Shown here: positions 41,337-55,400 of the stretch, one piece after another
How the letters are laid out: the number at the start of each line of letters is the position of its first letter
How positions within the stretch are numbered: position 1 is the stretch's first letter
Origin: Patagioenas fasciata
Lineage: Eukaryota > Chordata > Aves > Columbiformes > Columbidae
Direction: 5' to 3'
Assembly (NCBI RefSeq): GCF_037038585.1
Contig: NC_092560.1
Location: forward strand, 58,645,049 to 58,709,048
DNA length: 64,000 nt
Made by a program: the position numbers and the translations under genes
Notes under the pieces: generated by a model
What the model saw: the letters and a program-made list of their open reading frames with translations, nothing else
What the model was told of the DNA's origin: nothing
Databases searched by the model: none

Positions 41337-43742
41337 GACTATCACTTAGCAGCTTCTTCTGAAAGCACACCACTGCTGTAGACCTAAAGGGCATCACTGC
41401 CTACCAGTGGCATCCCACCAGTTTCTTCTCTGGGTCTTTCAACAGTCAGACTTCTTCCTCCCAGTGGCAGCTGCAGCTTCCTGTGCTGAGTCCCTCAGGC
41501 TGTGCCATGCTCGCTGAAAAAGAACAAGATTTTAGTTTCCTGGGTGACCTGTTCCTGAATGCAATCTCAGAGCTCTCTGATAGTGCTCATCCAACATCAG
41601 GAGGGGAGCAAGAGCTGACTGCTCACTCTGTGATGCCTTGTAAGAGACAGGGTTAGTATGGTGAATAAATGAAGCAGACTTACAGATACTGGTTGAGGCA
41701 TGGGCTACCAAGGAGAAGAAAGGAAGCGTTTTGATCCTTAGTGAATGACAATGCCATCCTCCTTCTTTGTTCGGAGCAGACAGCTTGGCCTTGCTTTAGG
41801 CTTGTACATTACGATCTTCCACAGCGCAAGATGTATCCCCAGTCCTAGTGGCACAGGAGAAGCCATTATTCTGAGCTACTGCAGACTGCCAGTCCTGAGC
41901 GCACACAAATTTCTCTTTCAGATACCTACAAAAGGATTTTCAAAATTGCTTCAGTGGCTTAGGAGCATGACTGGACCAGCATCCCACAATAACTTGAGCT
42001 CCTAGCTCACCTATGCACTTCTGGGACACCAGTTTTTATGGCAAACGTGTAGTCTGATCTTCAAGGTGCTGAGTGTTGACAAGCGCTACTGATTTTCATG
42101 AAAATTCACTTGTCCAACTTGAAAACTCAGAACCACATGGTCTGTTAAGTCTTCAATAAGGGTTCACAAGAAGAACACAGATTTTGTAGAACAGGACCCT
42201 TGTAATTTACATCATAAAAACAGCAGTGCAAGAGAGCCTTTTACTTCATTTTGAATGTTGACCTTAAATATCCTCTTTACTGAAAAAATGAAGTTCTTGT
42301 TAACAACAGCCTTTTTTAACTCACTTGAGTTGCCAAATGAATAACTGGAAGACTTTGAATGTAGAACCTGATAGAGCATTGGATCCCACCTGAACTAAAT
42401 GGCTCCTTCATTTTTTCCAGAATGTGTTTCAACAACATGTTTATTTATAAGGCACCATGTACTCATGAAATTGTTACAGGAAATAAGATTTTCTTGCAGC
42501 CTCAGGACTCCCTCTAGCGTCATGACAGCCAGGCACTCTGGGGATCTGTATGGACCACTGCAGTTTGTGTTTGCTTTCCATGGAGACTACAGAGCATACA
42601 TCCATTACTTCTTATTTGTACCTAAGATGTTAAGACGCTTTAGTCCACTACACTGCCCTTCCACTCAGGAAGTCCAAGTTGAATATTAGCCATCTGATGC
42701 AGTGTTAGATTAAAATTAAAACTGAGAGACAAAATGCCATTTTAATACAATAAATGTTGGGTTACTACTGCTTCGTCTAAAAACTATTCACTTCTTCTAT
42801 TTAGCCAGAGATCTTTCTGCTATCAACACAGGACGTCTCCTGACTGCTTGCAGTCAGCCTTAAATCTTTCCCATCAGAATTATCCAGGCATCTTTTCTGA
42901 ATGTTTGTTACTTATCCACTATAGTAATTCCAACATAATTTAACCAAAACCAAAGAAATCTGATATAAGTTGTTTCAACACACGTGGAAAGTTTTGGTTT
43001 TTTAAATTGGTTGAAAGCCTATGGGAACCCTAAGGAAGTCTTGGCTGCAGCATCAATTTACAAAGAGTATTGTTGGTTGAAAATCAAACAGAAACTTACC
43101 TCTAAAGTGATTTCTGGTGCCACATGAAACATCTTTCTTCTCAGTGAAACTTTTCTCCAACCAAATCCAATAGAAAGAAACTGATACATGGTATATCATA
43201 GTGGTTAGAACACTCTGCTTTAAGCAATAGACTGATACGCTGTCAGACACAAACAGGCAGGTCTCCCATCATTAACAGGAAAGAATCTGTTAACTAGCTG
43301 AATCATTTGTCTCATTTTCACTCATCGTGGAGGTCAACTACTGGACATGAGCTGGCATACATAAACCTACGGAGGAGGAAAACAGAACATGTTACATACT
43401 GGATTTCTGTCTGTCTGACTCCATGACCAGGAATTTTTTTAGGAAAAAAGTCCTTGTCGTGTTTTCAAGACACACGTAAAAACAGCCAAAGATGATAAAA
43501 AACCCCAAGCCCCTCTCCTTGGGAACTGCAGAAACAAAAATTCAGATTTACATTTCTTAGGAATCCTATGTCCTGCTGAAAGCAAGTAGGACTCAGGCTT
43601 GGAAAATCCTGAACTGCTTAAGAAAATGTGGTTGATGCCAATAGACCATGTAGGCTGTTCTCAAGGTGTCACCTTTCTCTTCTGAGAATTCTCTTCATAC
43701 TTGTTTTAAACGATCATGGAGATTTCTGTCTCAGTCACAGCC
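41337..43742. other. intergenic DNA
   Basis: No gene or repeat recognised. Confidence 0.5.
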
Positions 43743-43855
43743 ATCACAGAATGGCTGAAGTGGGAAGGCATATCTGGGGATTGTCCAGTCTAATCCCTCC
43801 AGACAAAGTAGGGTCACCTACAGCAGATTGCTCAGGGCCGGGTCCTCTAACCATA
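43743..43855 (-). mobile_element. CR1 3' end fragment, minus orientation
   Basis: Begins ATCACAGAATGGCTGAAG and continues through degraded GGAAGG...TGTCCAGTCTAATCCCTCC and AGGGTCACCTACAGCAGATTGC, the reverse-complement hallmark of the CR1 3' region. The copy is heavily mutated and about 110 bp long. Confidence 0.8.
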
Positions 43856-45199
43856 CTACTCATCTGTTTTCCTCTTCTCTAGATCAGATTGCCAGCTGAA
43901 GCTCTGAGTTCAGAGATGCCTCCTGCTTGCATAGCATCCTGCACGTGGTCTCACCACCCCCATGGGCAATACTGGGTTTCTTGCACTCCGTGTCCCACTA
44001 TCTCTGCATTCAGCCCCAAAACACCTCCATATGTAGGGGGTGCTTGCATTTATCTACCTCCTGTCTCTCACTCACATGCCATGTTGGGCTATCTTTTTCC
44101 TAATGTGCTTTTGAATGTTACTTCCCAAAGTATAGAATGTCACTGCGGCTGTCCCTCTTGAGGTATATCCAAGGACCCTCTCACAGCAAATTTCTTTGCA
44201 GAAGGTTAGAGAAGCCAAATAACCCAATGTGGGGCTATGTTAAATCAGACCAGTGTAAAACATGGATGGTGCAAAGGCAACATTTTTCCCCAGACTTTCC
44301 CTTCTCAGCACAGAGTTTCAATGCTGCACACCTGAGGTCTGATTTTCCAGCCTCAGTCATATTATCGATTGTGGCATGTTAAATCCTTTTTTCCTTCTTG
44401 TTAACATCTTAGACTGATGCTTTTTTACAGCTGCTTCTCCAGGTTTTCACAAATCTTCTTCGAGTTCTAGTCTGAAGAGAATGAAGTTTACTAGACGTTT
44501 GCCTTTGGGATGTTTAACAAAGCTGTTAAGTGCTATCTGGGTGAAGATCACTGCCATGATTTCCCTCTGGGCACAGATCCCTCCTTTCACTGTGTGCATT
44601 ATTCTGAAAATGTAAAGGCAGCAAAGCTTGCCACAAATTGCTGAGGAAGACCTAGACTAAATGATGACTGTAAATCTCAAAGGAAGAGAAGAACCAGACG
44701 GCTGACCCAGAAAAGAGATTCATGCCATCACCATTTTTCTTCTTTCTGCAGTTTTGGAATATTATCTCAGTTACTTACTCTGCTTGCTTAGTGTCAGATT
44801 TCAGGTCACAAATTCCAGTCCTATGTGTAAGGGAGTAAAAAGCTAGAAAAAAAACCTGACCTGTTGAGACACATTGCAATGCTCCCTGCCAGCTGATAAT
44901 ATCAGAGAAAATTTTATGACTGCAAGGCTGTTCCTGGCATGGATGAGGTATGTAACTGAAGGCACGTCTGCATATTTAAGTTAAACATCAGCGGTTCAAG
45001 CAAGCTCTTTAAAATGCCTTTTAAAACTGAAACCTTGTTCTTTCAAGCACAGGACACAAACCATGAAGTATGAAATGCAAAGTTTTGCCTCATGTAGCTC
45101 CTGTACAGGTTACAATCATCTCACTTCATGCTCCAAATGCTTTGTCTACCTGTTACATGTTTCTTCCATAAAAAAGTATGATGTATGTATTTGTGCACA
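43856..45199. other. intergenic DNA before the CpG island
   Basis: No gene recognised. Composition rises sharply in GC only after about 45200. Confidence 0.5.
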
Positions 45200-46450
45200 G
45201 TATGCGAATACCGTGAGGGACAGGGCAGCTCTGGGCAGGATGAGGTAAGAATTTGGGGACACCTCAGAGCAGGCTCCTGCCAAAGGGCAGGACACCGGGA
45301 GGGTGTACCGGAGTGCACGGTGACACAGACTATGAACACCACCGGGGCAGCTCCCGCCTGACGCAAAGACAAAACTACAGCCATGAGGAGAGCCAAGCCA
45401 GGCCCTGCGGGCGGCGGGTCCAGGGTCTCTCTGGAGCCTCCCTGCACGGAGGTTTCTGAGACGTGGGCAACAAAACCCCGAACGGCCTGGCCCGGCTGCA
45501 CAGCGTAACTCGCGGCTAACGGGGCCATCCTGTACGAGGCCTGGCGCCCCGGGGTCTCTCGGGCCTTGCGCTGCCCCACAGCCGCTGCTGCTCTCCCCGA
45601 GGGCCGGCCCGGGGCCGTGGGGGCCCGCGCTGCCCCCCCTGCCAGCCCGGCCGGTGTTTCAGGGGCGGGGGGCGGGACGCAGGAGCAGCTGCGCTGCGAG
45701 GAGGGAGCGAGGGGGCCGTCCCGGGCAGCGGGCGGAGAGCACCGGGACGGGGTCCCTGAGGGAGCCGCCAGGGGGGCCGGGGCGGTGACACTTTCCTGCC
45801 TCTCTACCGGGCCGCGCTCCGCCCCGGTCCCGGCGCTGGTGGTGCCCGGTCGGGCCGCCGCTCCGGCCTCGCCGCGGCAGTGGCATGGCGGGCGGACTGG
45901 GGGCCAGCGTGCGCGCCGCCCTGCTGCTGCTGGCGCTGCTGCTGGCCGCCAGCCGGCCGGCTGTCCCAGGTAGGGCTGCCCGCGGGGCGCCGTAATGGCG
46001 GCAGGCGCCGCTGGGCTGCGGGCCGGGCGGCCGGAAAGCACCTGCACCGGGCGGGGGAAGGGGCGGCCCGGCGCAGACTGACCGGCAGTCCCGGCGGTGG
46101 GCAGAGGCGCCGCTGGCCCAGCCGGGCCTCCCGTTGCCCGGCTCCCGTGAAGCTCGCCTGGGCGCTGAAACGGCCTCGCGAAAGGGAGCAGCCTTCCCGG
46201 AAGGTGCCCCGCTGCCCCGGCGCGACAGGGGGGGCCCCGGCCGGTGAGGCCCGGCAGCAACCGCAGCCGCGGGGCGTGGGGCGGGAGCCGCCGAGCGGCG
46301 GAGGGGCCGCTGGGGCGCTGGTGCTTGGCGCTCCCGGCTGGCGCTGGGACGGCATGGCTCCGGGGAGGTGTGGGTGTTCCCGCCGCTGAGGTGTGGGTCA
46401 GTGTTGGTGCCCGTTTCTCCTCCCACAGCGGAGATGCTGAGACTTGACAT
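45200..46450. promoter_or_regulatory. CpG island promoter of the CSPG4-type gene
   Basis: A dense block of CG dinucleotides and GC-rich sequence contrasts with AT-rich flanks. It contains Sp1-type GC boxes (GGGGCGGGG at about 45662-45672, GGGGCGGTG near 45779, GGGGCGTGGGGCGGG near 46270) and no TATA box near the start codon at 45885. The first coding exon sits inside it, so transcription very probably starts in roughly 45650-45870. Long open frames on both strands within the island (one of 452 codons on the minus strand) are expected from high GC and are not taken as genes. Confidence 0.85.
45885..45969 (+). CDS. CSPG4B: CSPG4-type exon 1: signal peptide
   Basis: ATG in GGCATGG context opens [20 protein letters not shown] and a short Ala-rich end, a good secretion signal. 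The donor CCAG|GTAGGG leaves one base (G), which combines with TA at the start of exon 2 to give Val. The exon lies in the CpG island. This exon is proposed from signal peptide, splice phase and position, so it is somewhat less sure than exons 2-5. Confidence 0.85.
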
Positions 46451-49400
46451 AGCTTAGACTTTCTAATAAAAACAAACAAAACCCAAGCAACGTGGGTGAG
46501 CTCTCTCCCCTCCCCGCCCCCCCTTTATTTTTTACAACTGTATCGCTAGTATGCCTCGAGGAAAGCACTAAGACACATGTGAAGATATTCCCTGTGATTT
46601 GTTTCCCTGCTTTGGCATCCGTGTGGAGTAGCAATCACAACGCTAAATATCAGCTGGCTACTGCAAGTATCTTGGTTTTTTGGTATCTAGATTCGTCTGC
46701 CTTATGTCTGGCCTTTCAGCCATACCAAAGGCCTGCAGCTCTCACTGATCTGGTGCACGTTCAGGTGCATGTCTTGGGCAGTCACCAAAGCCGTTGGGAG
46801 AGCCAAAGACTTGAAGTTTCTTTTTCTTGTGATACATCTTTAAGTAAGTTATATTTAGAGCATGAACGACTGGTAGTCAAGTTCATTAATGTACCTTTAA
46901 AAATAATGGACTAGCAGGCAGTTGTGGAAGTGTGCTTTTTCTTACTCTTTATAGTCCATGTGACACGAACCAATTGGCATAACTCTCTTTCTTTAGAAAT
47001 GTTGAGTGTCTTTTCAGTGTTTATGATTGTATGGTGCCTGTTTTCACTAGCTGAGAAGACTAGTTATAAATTAATGCCTAATATTGAGTTGTAGCTTTAA
47101 AGAATAGTTTTTAATTCTTGAGAGATTATTGAAGGCTGAATTGGCAGTTTTTCTTGCAGGATTAATTTCAGATGTTACAAATAAAATACACCTCTCTTGT
47201 CTTTCCACAAGAGAATTTTAATCTGTGGACCTCAGCGGTTTTGTGAACAAAAAGCCTGCATGCAGGATACAGGGCATTTTTTATTGCTCAAGGAGGTGTC
47301 TCAGAGCTATTGAGGATGTCAGGGGGATCTGATTTCCACTGAAATTTCTGTAGTAACAGTAGCCTTGTCTTAAATGTCATGACAAAGGGTAGTGTTAGGC
47401 CAGCCAGTACTACTTTGAAAATGCAAAGCCAACAAACCACTTTATGCCTTGCTGTTGCAGTAGTGTCCTCCATCCCCAGTGCTGCAAGCAGCACAAGGCA
47501 AAGCCAGAGGGTACATTTCCAAACTGCAAGGTAGGGACATCTGCAACACAGCTTGCTGCTGCTTTTGCTAACCTAGCTGTAGCAGTGTAGGGTGCCTTGG
47601 CTGAGCTGCCTTCAAGCCAAGCTCTGCTGAGCCATGTGGGCTGGCATCACTGCCAGGTGAGCTTGTTAAATTCTAGCTCTCCTCTCTTACTCCAGCTGCT
47701 GCTATAGCTATAACTGTACCCACAGAGAGAGAATTCCTGCTCCCCAAAATCTTAGAGTGAAATGGAAAACCTATAAAAGGCTGGAAGCTAATTAAAAAAA
47801 AAAAAAAAAAAGGCACTAATAGTTTCTTATAGGCAGTGAACTGAAATTAGGCGTGAAGCGGTTTTCTCAACTTTTCAGTGAATTTCTGTGATAAAACCAG
47901 AAATTATTAACATGAGCTCTGTTCAGTTGATGTTCAGTGTTTTAACTACAGGACTGTCTTTTATCTGGAAATCATGGACTGTTTTGGGTTGGAAGAGACC
48001 TTTAAACATCATCTTACCTGTTGTGTAAAAGCTTTTGTAGATGCAACACACGGATGTTCCTCACTGTGTGCATTGTAGGTGAGTGTAAGAGGCACAAAGA
48101 CTTTGGAGTGTTGGATTTACAAAGAAAATCCCCCTGTAAAACCTACACTGAGTAAGTGTGAATCAGCCCCGAGAATTCACTTTCAAGTGGTGGTTATATT
48201 AGCCTACAAGGGCATTCCCAGTGAATCTGGCAGCTCCATTTTCCACTTGAATTTTTTTTGTGCCCCTTATGTGCTGTTGATGTCATCTGCTACCAGTTTA
48301 ATTAGAAGGACAGAGATGGAAGCAGTATCTTTCATTATGAAACATCCTATTTTGGTTCTTCTTTCTGTCATTCTGCTGCATTATTTCTGCTCTTTGTCCA
48401 TGTAGCAAAGCTTCATTAACAACTCCTCAAGTGTCAGCATTGTGTTTTGGAGAGTGTAAGATTTGTAAACAAACCATATTACCTAAGATATTCTGTGATT
48501 CTGGTAGTGTTTTTCAGTCCCACCATTTGATCGTATTTGTGATGTAGCAAGTACTGAGTTAAAAAAGGAACTTTGAAAATGTGGTGCCACCTGGTCATAA
48601 GAGAAAATGAAGAAACCACGTGTGCATTGTCATTTTGGAGGGTCTATTAATATTCTCTGAAGATGTTTTCCCCATGTAATTAATAGTAATTGCTGCTGAG
48701 TGAGACTGAAAGGAGGTTCACTACTTATTCCACCTGGAAAAGAGAGAGACGCTGAGATTCATTGTGAAACACAGGGCTATAATCAGCATCAGATTACAGC
48801 TGTGTAAGGACATTCTTCGTTTCATCATGCTCATGAAGTTCTAGTTAGAACTTTAAAGCCCATTCAATTTAGTTTTGATGGGCAGTCACACAAACTATAA
48901 GGTTTTATAAAATGAGGTCAGGTTTCAATCAAAAATAAGAAAAATCAGCTACCAGTCTGATCCCTCACTGCTATTCAGAAGCAAAATAGCAAATATGAAA
49001 TTAGTTGAAGAAAGTAATTGCTGTCAAATTTTATTTTGCTAACTGCTACTTTACCTGAGCTTTGAATCATCAGAACTGATCATCTTTATTTCTAGAAGAT
49101 GCTGCTCCTGACAAGTCCATGCCTTCATAGGGCAGAATGGAGTTTTAGGACTGTATAAATGTAACGTTTGGCCCTGTGAAGGCAACGCGAAGCTGATGTG
49201 ACCCCGCCCCGGTGAAAACGAGTTTGACACCCTTGAGCTAGAAGAATGGCTTGGTTCTGTGGGACAGCTCTAAGCATGTTTGTAGTGCAGAATGCGAGCC
49301 CATGGAATAATTGCAAATGTATTTTTTAATCTCTCATCCCTCTCATTCTGCCTTTTTTTTTTTTCTTTCTTGCACAGGGCTGTTAAAAGCTTGTTACACT

Positions 49401-52400
49401 GGGTACCTGGAATTTGGCACTTTTCCACTAATGTTCTCTCCCTTTTTAATCTGTCTCCACTTCTGCCATACAATCAGAGTAAACAAGGCTTTTAAAAGTT
49501 ATTAATATCGCAACAGCTTATTTATATTTGGTATTAATAGGTTCTGAACACTTGTTTCCATCACTCAAATCCTGTCCCAAGGGAAAGTCTTCCTATTATA
49601 TTTGTGTTGGAGGTTGCGTGCTGTTTTTCCTGTGGTTTAGGGAAAAGAAGCTGCGACCTGCATATTTCATCTTAGTTATAGCAGGAGCTATTTGAGACTC
49701 ACGGCGTCTCTCGTTGTTTGCCTAGCGTTTAGCACATGAGGACCCTTAATGAGGCTTCAAGCTGTACTTTTATACAGCCTGGAAGTATTTTTACTATGTG
49801 GAAGCCTGCCTTCATCTCTGGGTTTTACAACCTCTCCACCTTTTACTGGAGCACCCTAAAAGACTTAGTAGTACAAAATAAATGTATCAGTACAAAATAC
49901 AGCTGCTCTGTTTTGAGAATGGAGGGACAAAGGTGGAGAGGAGGGATGAAGTTATACCACTTTTGTTGCTCTACAGCCCTGAAGCGAGTTCTCGCAGAAT
50001 GTGCTTAGTAGTCCAATAGTAGTGTGAAAAGGTCTGCTCCACAAAAGAGGTCACACATTTTTCACCAGCCACAGGAAAAAACGGGCTGCACTCTTAGCCA
50101 GAGCTTCTACTCGAATGTCCAAAATCGCAGAGAGTGAAAAACATAACTGAATTTGTCAACGGACAGATAAAAACGGCTGTCATCTGGAAGATTAATATTT
50201 ATCTGAGCTACCTGTGCCAGCTGATTTCTATTCCTGTTAGATGTTTGTGAATGAGCTATAGGGGACGGATTTTCAAGGTGCAGATCTGACCTGGGCAATG
50301 GGAAGCTTATTCATTCAAGTAACTAAAACAGGTGTTGCCTCTAGGTACACTAGAAGTGATGTTTTATGTGCTTGTTACACTTTGAGTGTGCTGTTAGGAT
50401 GGATGAATTAACCTGTGTTCTGACTTTGCGTATTTCACATGGGAAGATAAGCACCTTTATTTTCTTGAAGAGACTTTGTACAGTTGGAGTATCTTGGTAG
50501 GGATTTGTATCAAACATCTAGCAGATAAGGACCTTCTCTCTGTTTCGAGATCCTAGGTACCAGTGCACCACAGGACAAAAGTAGAGGGTGAGATAGCAGG
50601 TTCAAAGCCAGTGAATCCAATTTCTGCCTGACCCGACTTCTTTTAAATTCCTTTTTATACAGCCAGCCTGTAGAGCTCACTTATACAGATTATTAGTGAC
50701 GCCAGTGCAAGAACTGTGGTCTCATCTGAAAAGCCAGTGTGGCACAGAAGTGACTCTTGTCTTGGCAGTGGATGGCAAACGAGCCACCAAAACCTCCTGG
50801 TGTGGCAGTTGTGGCATTTGGAGAGGATCCTGACTGAAAATACATGGGCTATTATAGACTTAATATTTTAGTTTTACAATTTTAATGACTAAGTAGTGTA
50901 ATAGATTGTGTGACTTTCTCCCCTCACCCCATAAAACAAGTCATAGATAGTTGTTTTCACTCCAAATTAGCAGGCTACATGGGAGAAGTTTGTCTGAACA
51001 GCAGTAGTTGTGTGCCCTCATTATGACATTTATTGTAGTATTGAGAACAGAAGATCAATATGTTGGTTATTAAAAGCAGACAAAGGTTTTTGCCTACATC
51101 AGAAGAATCTGGGATATCTACATGTACTTTTAAGTGTTATCTGTGTGGGTGTTTTCCTTACACTATAGGCTTCTGGCCAAAAAATTACCTTTAAAGGGCC
51201 CTGGCACTGATACCGCCTCAACATTTTGAAGACAAAAACATTGTCCAAATACTCTCTTACATAGGAACTACATAATTTTTCTTTTCTGCTTGAAGACAAA
51301 GTTATGTATTTAACTTTTTTCATATAAAAGGGTGGATATTAGGGACAGGGAAAGGCTCTGGTAAAATGCCTCTATTCTCTTTTTCATCCAGCATGAATGT
51401 AAAAGCCTTTACGGATTACGTGAGTATGAAAGTCCTTCTGGGTTAGTCGTTCAGGCACAGTAGAGAAGGACTTTCCATATGACTTTCTTTGGAAAGAAGG
51501 GGTCCAAAGAAGGTGAGGATTGAGATAACTGGAGCTTTGCCTGTTTCCTGTCGTACAGTGGAAACCAAAAGGGTTGAGCAGACATGGTGTCTGTATTAAA
51601 TTACATCCAATAAAGAAGTGAGTGTGGAATTGTGATTCCAAGATCACTGTTCTTCCTTATGATCCCTCTGCATTGCTGGGAGGACATGTAATCTAGTCTA
51701 AAATGAGAAATATTGACAGAAGTAATAGAAAAACAAATGCATTCTTTCAGTTAGCTCTTTTAGTCTTGATTTTATTGTTGTTTGTATGTGCGTAGCTTGT
51801 GGTAACTGTGCAGTGAGTCCGAGTTTGGGTCCTTGTAGGTACACTTCTGGGGTTGTTAGTTTTAGCAATGTAGAAGAGACAGGGCTTTTATTGCTTTGAG
51901 TACAGAAACCAAGAGGAAAAAATCTTCAATGTGTAGCTGTTTCTTAAATTTGATGATGTTTTTAACACTAGAGAATGAAAGCTGATCAAAAGGATTAAAT
52001 GTCAGCCTAATGCCACCAACTAGATGACAAGTAAAGAGCCTTTTTCCCTGTGATTATGAAGGCACTTGCTGCAGTGCCTGGCCTGATTTCTCATGGTTAC
52101 TTCTAGGAAAGATGTTGTGGACAGAGCTGGTCAGGAATCTTCAGTAAAATTACTTAAAATTCTCAAAACTTATTTTTCCCATATACACATTATCTGTTAA
52201 CATGGAAATATTATGAAGGTTTTATTATCTCAATGTGGTATTTCTATTCAGAGTTGAGGGTTTTATCTAAGGGAGGAGGAGGAGAGATGGGGACCACAAA
52301 TTAACCAGTAACTCAGGTTGAACAGATCTTTAAATTGTCATTCCAGGTTATTTTACATCTGCTTTTTGTGGCCTTAGTGTGTCTATGTCCATATCCATAT

Positions 52401-55400
52401 CCATGAAGTGGCATTATAGCTGATGTAGATCTGGCTCTTCTTCTCAGCTGCTTCCATCCATCTTTTCCGTTTGAGGCACAGAGCTGTTACAGAATAGATT
52501 ACCTTGACATTCCAGAGGAATAATTATATTCCTATATGATATGTTGAATTCATCTGTTCCAGTAGCAAGAGGGATTCAAGGCTGGTACTGTTGCTTGAAC
52601 TCCACTTGCATTTTGTAATGGTACGATTGACATCAGATGGTCCATGGCAGAATGTCCCCTTTTCCAAAGCTGTGGCACCAGATTCTTCTACTTTAAAAAC
52701 ATACTTCTTAGTTTGGCAGGTACCGAAGCAGAAATCACGTTACGGCAGTGTAGGTGGTCTTGGCCCAAGATCCTGTTTAGTGCTGGATCAGTGCTTGGGC
52801 TGATGTTGAGTTTTCTGCCCCACCTTCAGTGATGAATTCTGTCTCTGAAGTGTTTTATGGAAGGCAAAAACTTTAATTTATGTTTCTTTCTGCTCCTCTT
52901 CCTCCCGGATATTCATATATAGTATAAACATGAAACTTTATCAGTGGCACACTACAAAATATTGATTCTTCAGCTTCATTTCTGGTTATTCTAAATTGCA
53001 CTTAAAATCCATGTATAAGTTTATCTTTCTGCTAAATTTCTTCCCTCAAAATCTCATGTTTTTTCCCCACATACTTGAGTCTAATGAAAATGTGATGTCT
53101 TTAAAAGTTATTTTCAAGTTCCACCAGTGGTCATTAGTTTTGATTCAAAAATTCACCAATGAAATTTGGGGGCTGTGTTGCAGTTATAGTGAAACTTTTG
53201 GGACACTAACATCTGTGAAAGCTTTGGATTTCATTTATTACTTTCTGAGGAACTTCACTGATAAAATTATAATGAAGTCTTGTACTTGCGAGTTCTGTAG
53301 GGATGCTAAGATGTGATGTAGCAAAACGAACATAGCTGCTTCTTGGGGTCTCAGTAAGATGTGGGGAAGGGTCTGTGTTCTCAAAGTGAAACCTTGTTGC
53401 ACCCATAACACTGTATGGATGTTCTGATGTTACTACAATGGCTGAAGGAAGTGGAGTAATCTTTTGATTGAGACAGATTATTTCAGACAATTAGGTTATG
53501 CTTCCTGTGACCTGAGGAAGATGGTATCTTTGGGCCTCGTATTCCGAGACAGAGGTCAGAGGACTCCTCTCCCTTACATGTGTTACTGGGTCCAGAGCTC
53601 TACAGTGTCGGGACAATCTCTTACAGTGCGTCTGTACGGGAGTGACAGTCCTAGCCACTGCCATAATTTGAATTTACCATGATATAAAAATTATAAACAT
53701 TTAACCTGTTTCCTGGCTTAATTAGTAAAATTTAGTCTTCAGTTATGTTGGGAGTTTGCCCCTAGTTCCTTTATTCCAACACTTGCTTTAAAAGAGAGGT
53801 CTTTATTAACCCCAGTGCAAAAACATTTCTATATACAACAAACAGTATTGGTTCTCTTACCATATAGATTTTATGGAAGACCTGTAAGGTATATTAGAGC
53901 TACTTGACAAAAGCTTCTTTTATGCAATAAGATTGCTGTAATCTTATTTTTGGGAAAACCTACTAAAATTTTCGTGTAGACTACAGCAAGTTTTTTAGAT
54001 GCTGTTACTGATTGTTTCATGAAACAGTTTGTTAACGAGACCTTTGATTTGTTACTTTGTAATGTGCAGGGTCCAGTTCAAAGTCTGAGTTAAAGCCACA
54101 CTTTGTAACAGAGTCATCAGAGTGTGTTAGATTCAGCAGAGGGACAGCTAATGTAGACACAGGGATGATTAAACCTCGAGAGCTGTCTGCGGTTACGCTT
54201 TGTTTTAAAAAGTACTGTGTTAAAATGGGAAAGGTATGTCAGAATGAAGCTAGAAGCTACAAAACAAATATTTAATTGATGGTGTCCTTAAAGAGTTGTG
54301 TCCAAACACATTATAAACTCTGGCAGATGTCATATGAAAATAGGCCTTGAAAAAGAAAGGTCAAGGATCAGCTAGCTGAAGGAATCAAAGCTTTTACTAA
54401 ATCCTTCTTAAATACATAAAGAACAAAAACCCTGTGGAGGGTCTGTGTGTCTAGTTGATTAAGTTATCAGTACAAAAGAAGCACTCTGGGCATGGCTGTT
54501 GCAGAGAAGCTAAACAAAATGGTGCTTACTACTAATTGGGAAGATTCCCAAACTGAACTCAGGGGAGCGGTGGTGGAGTGGGGTGTGTGTTTGTGACACG
54601 AGAGGGGTTCACCTAAAAAATCCTCAGAGATGAACTTGCTTACTTGCTAAGGGTAATATCTGATCTCAAGCTTTAAAATCCCTGGGTGCCTGAAGCCTGG
54701 AGGGTGGCAAATTTCATTACCACTGTTTAAAACAAGACCACAGGACTGTAAGCCTGACATCCATACAGTTCAAATTTACAGGTATTGTAACAAAAGATAA
54801 AAGTCACAGAAGTAGGATCAACTTGGGAAGAGTCAGCAGGGTTTCTTTAAAGAGAAGTTCTGCTTTACAAACCTCTTGGAGTGCTTTTGATGGGGGCAGC
54901 AATGATTACTAAGATTCAGATTGGCAAAAGGCTTTTGGTAGAGTTTGACATCAAAGGCTTTTGAGCAGCCATTGGATAGGAATGCAGGCTTTGTATATTA
55001 AGTAATAGATTAAAAGATAGGAGAAGGAGTAAATTATTGTGTGTGTGTGTGTGATGTTTGTGGTTTTTTGTTTGTTTGTTTTGGTTTTGTTTGTGTGTTC
55101 AGGTTTATGTGTGTGTCTGTGTATGTGGGAGGGAAGTTACCAGCAGAGTTTTTGAGGATTTGGTCTTGGGATCTGTGCTATTCAGTGTAGTAATAACAGG
55201 GATGTCAATAACAGGTAATCAAATGGGAAAGCTAGCTGGTGTAACTGTTCCTCAAGGCCATGAGGAGGGGAGAAGAGAGTGAAGGATCTCAGGAGGCCTG
55301 TACTGAACTGAGTGACTGGGCAGCATTGTGATGGGGGTGGTTGAAGGGTGCATTCATGAAACAAGAGGACACTTCAACCTGGAGAAGAGAAGGGTGAGAA

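Noticed and set aside
45121-46479. Minus-strand protein of 452 residues, Pro/Ala/Arg-rich
   Set aside because: It overlaps a CpG island, has no recognised domain and low-complexity composition; GC-rich DNA often leaves such frames open.
47760-47815. Poly(A) tail of a processed pseudogene
   Set aside because: The 18 A's are preceded by ordinary intronic sequence with no recognisable gene or SINE body and no clear target duplication.
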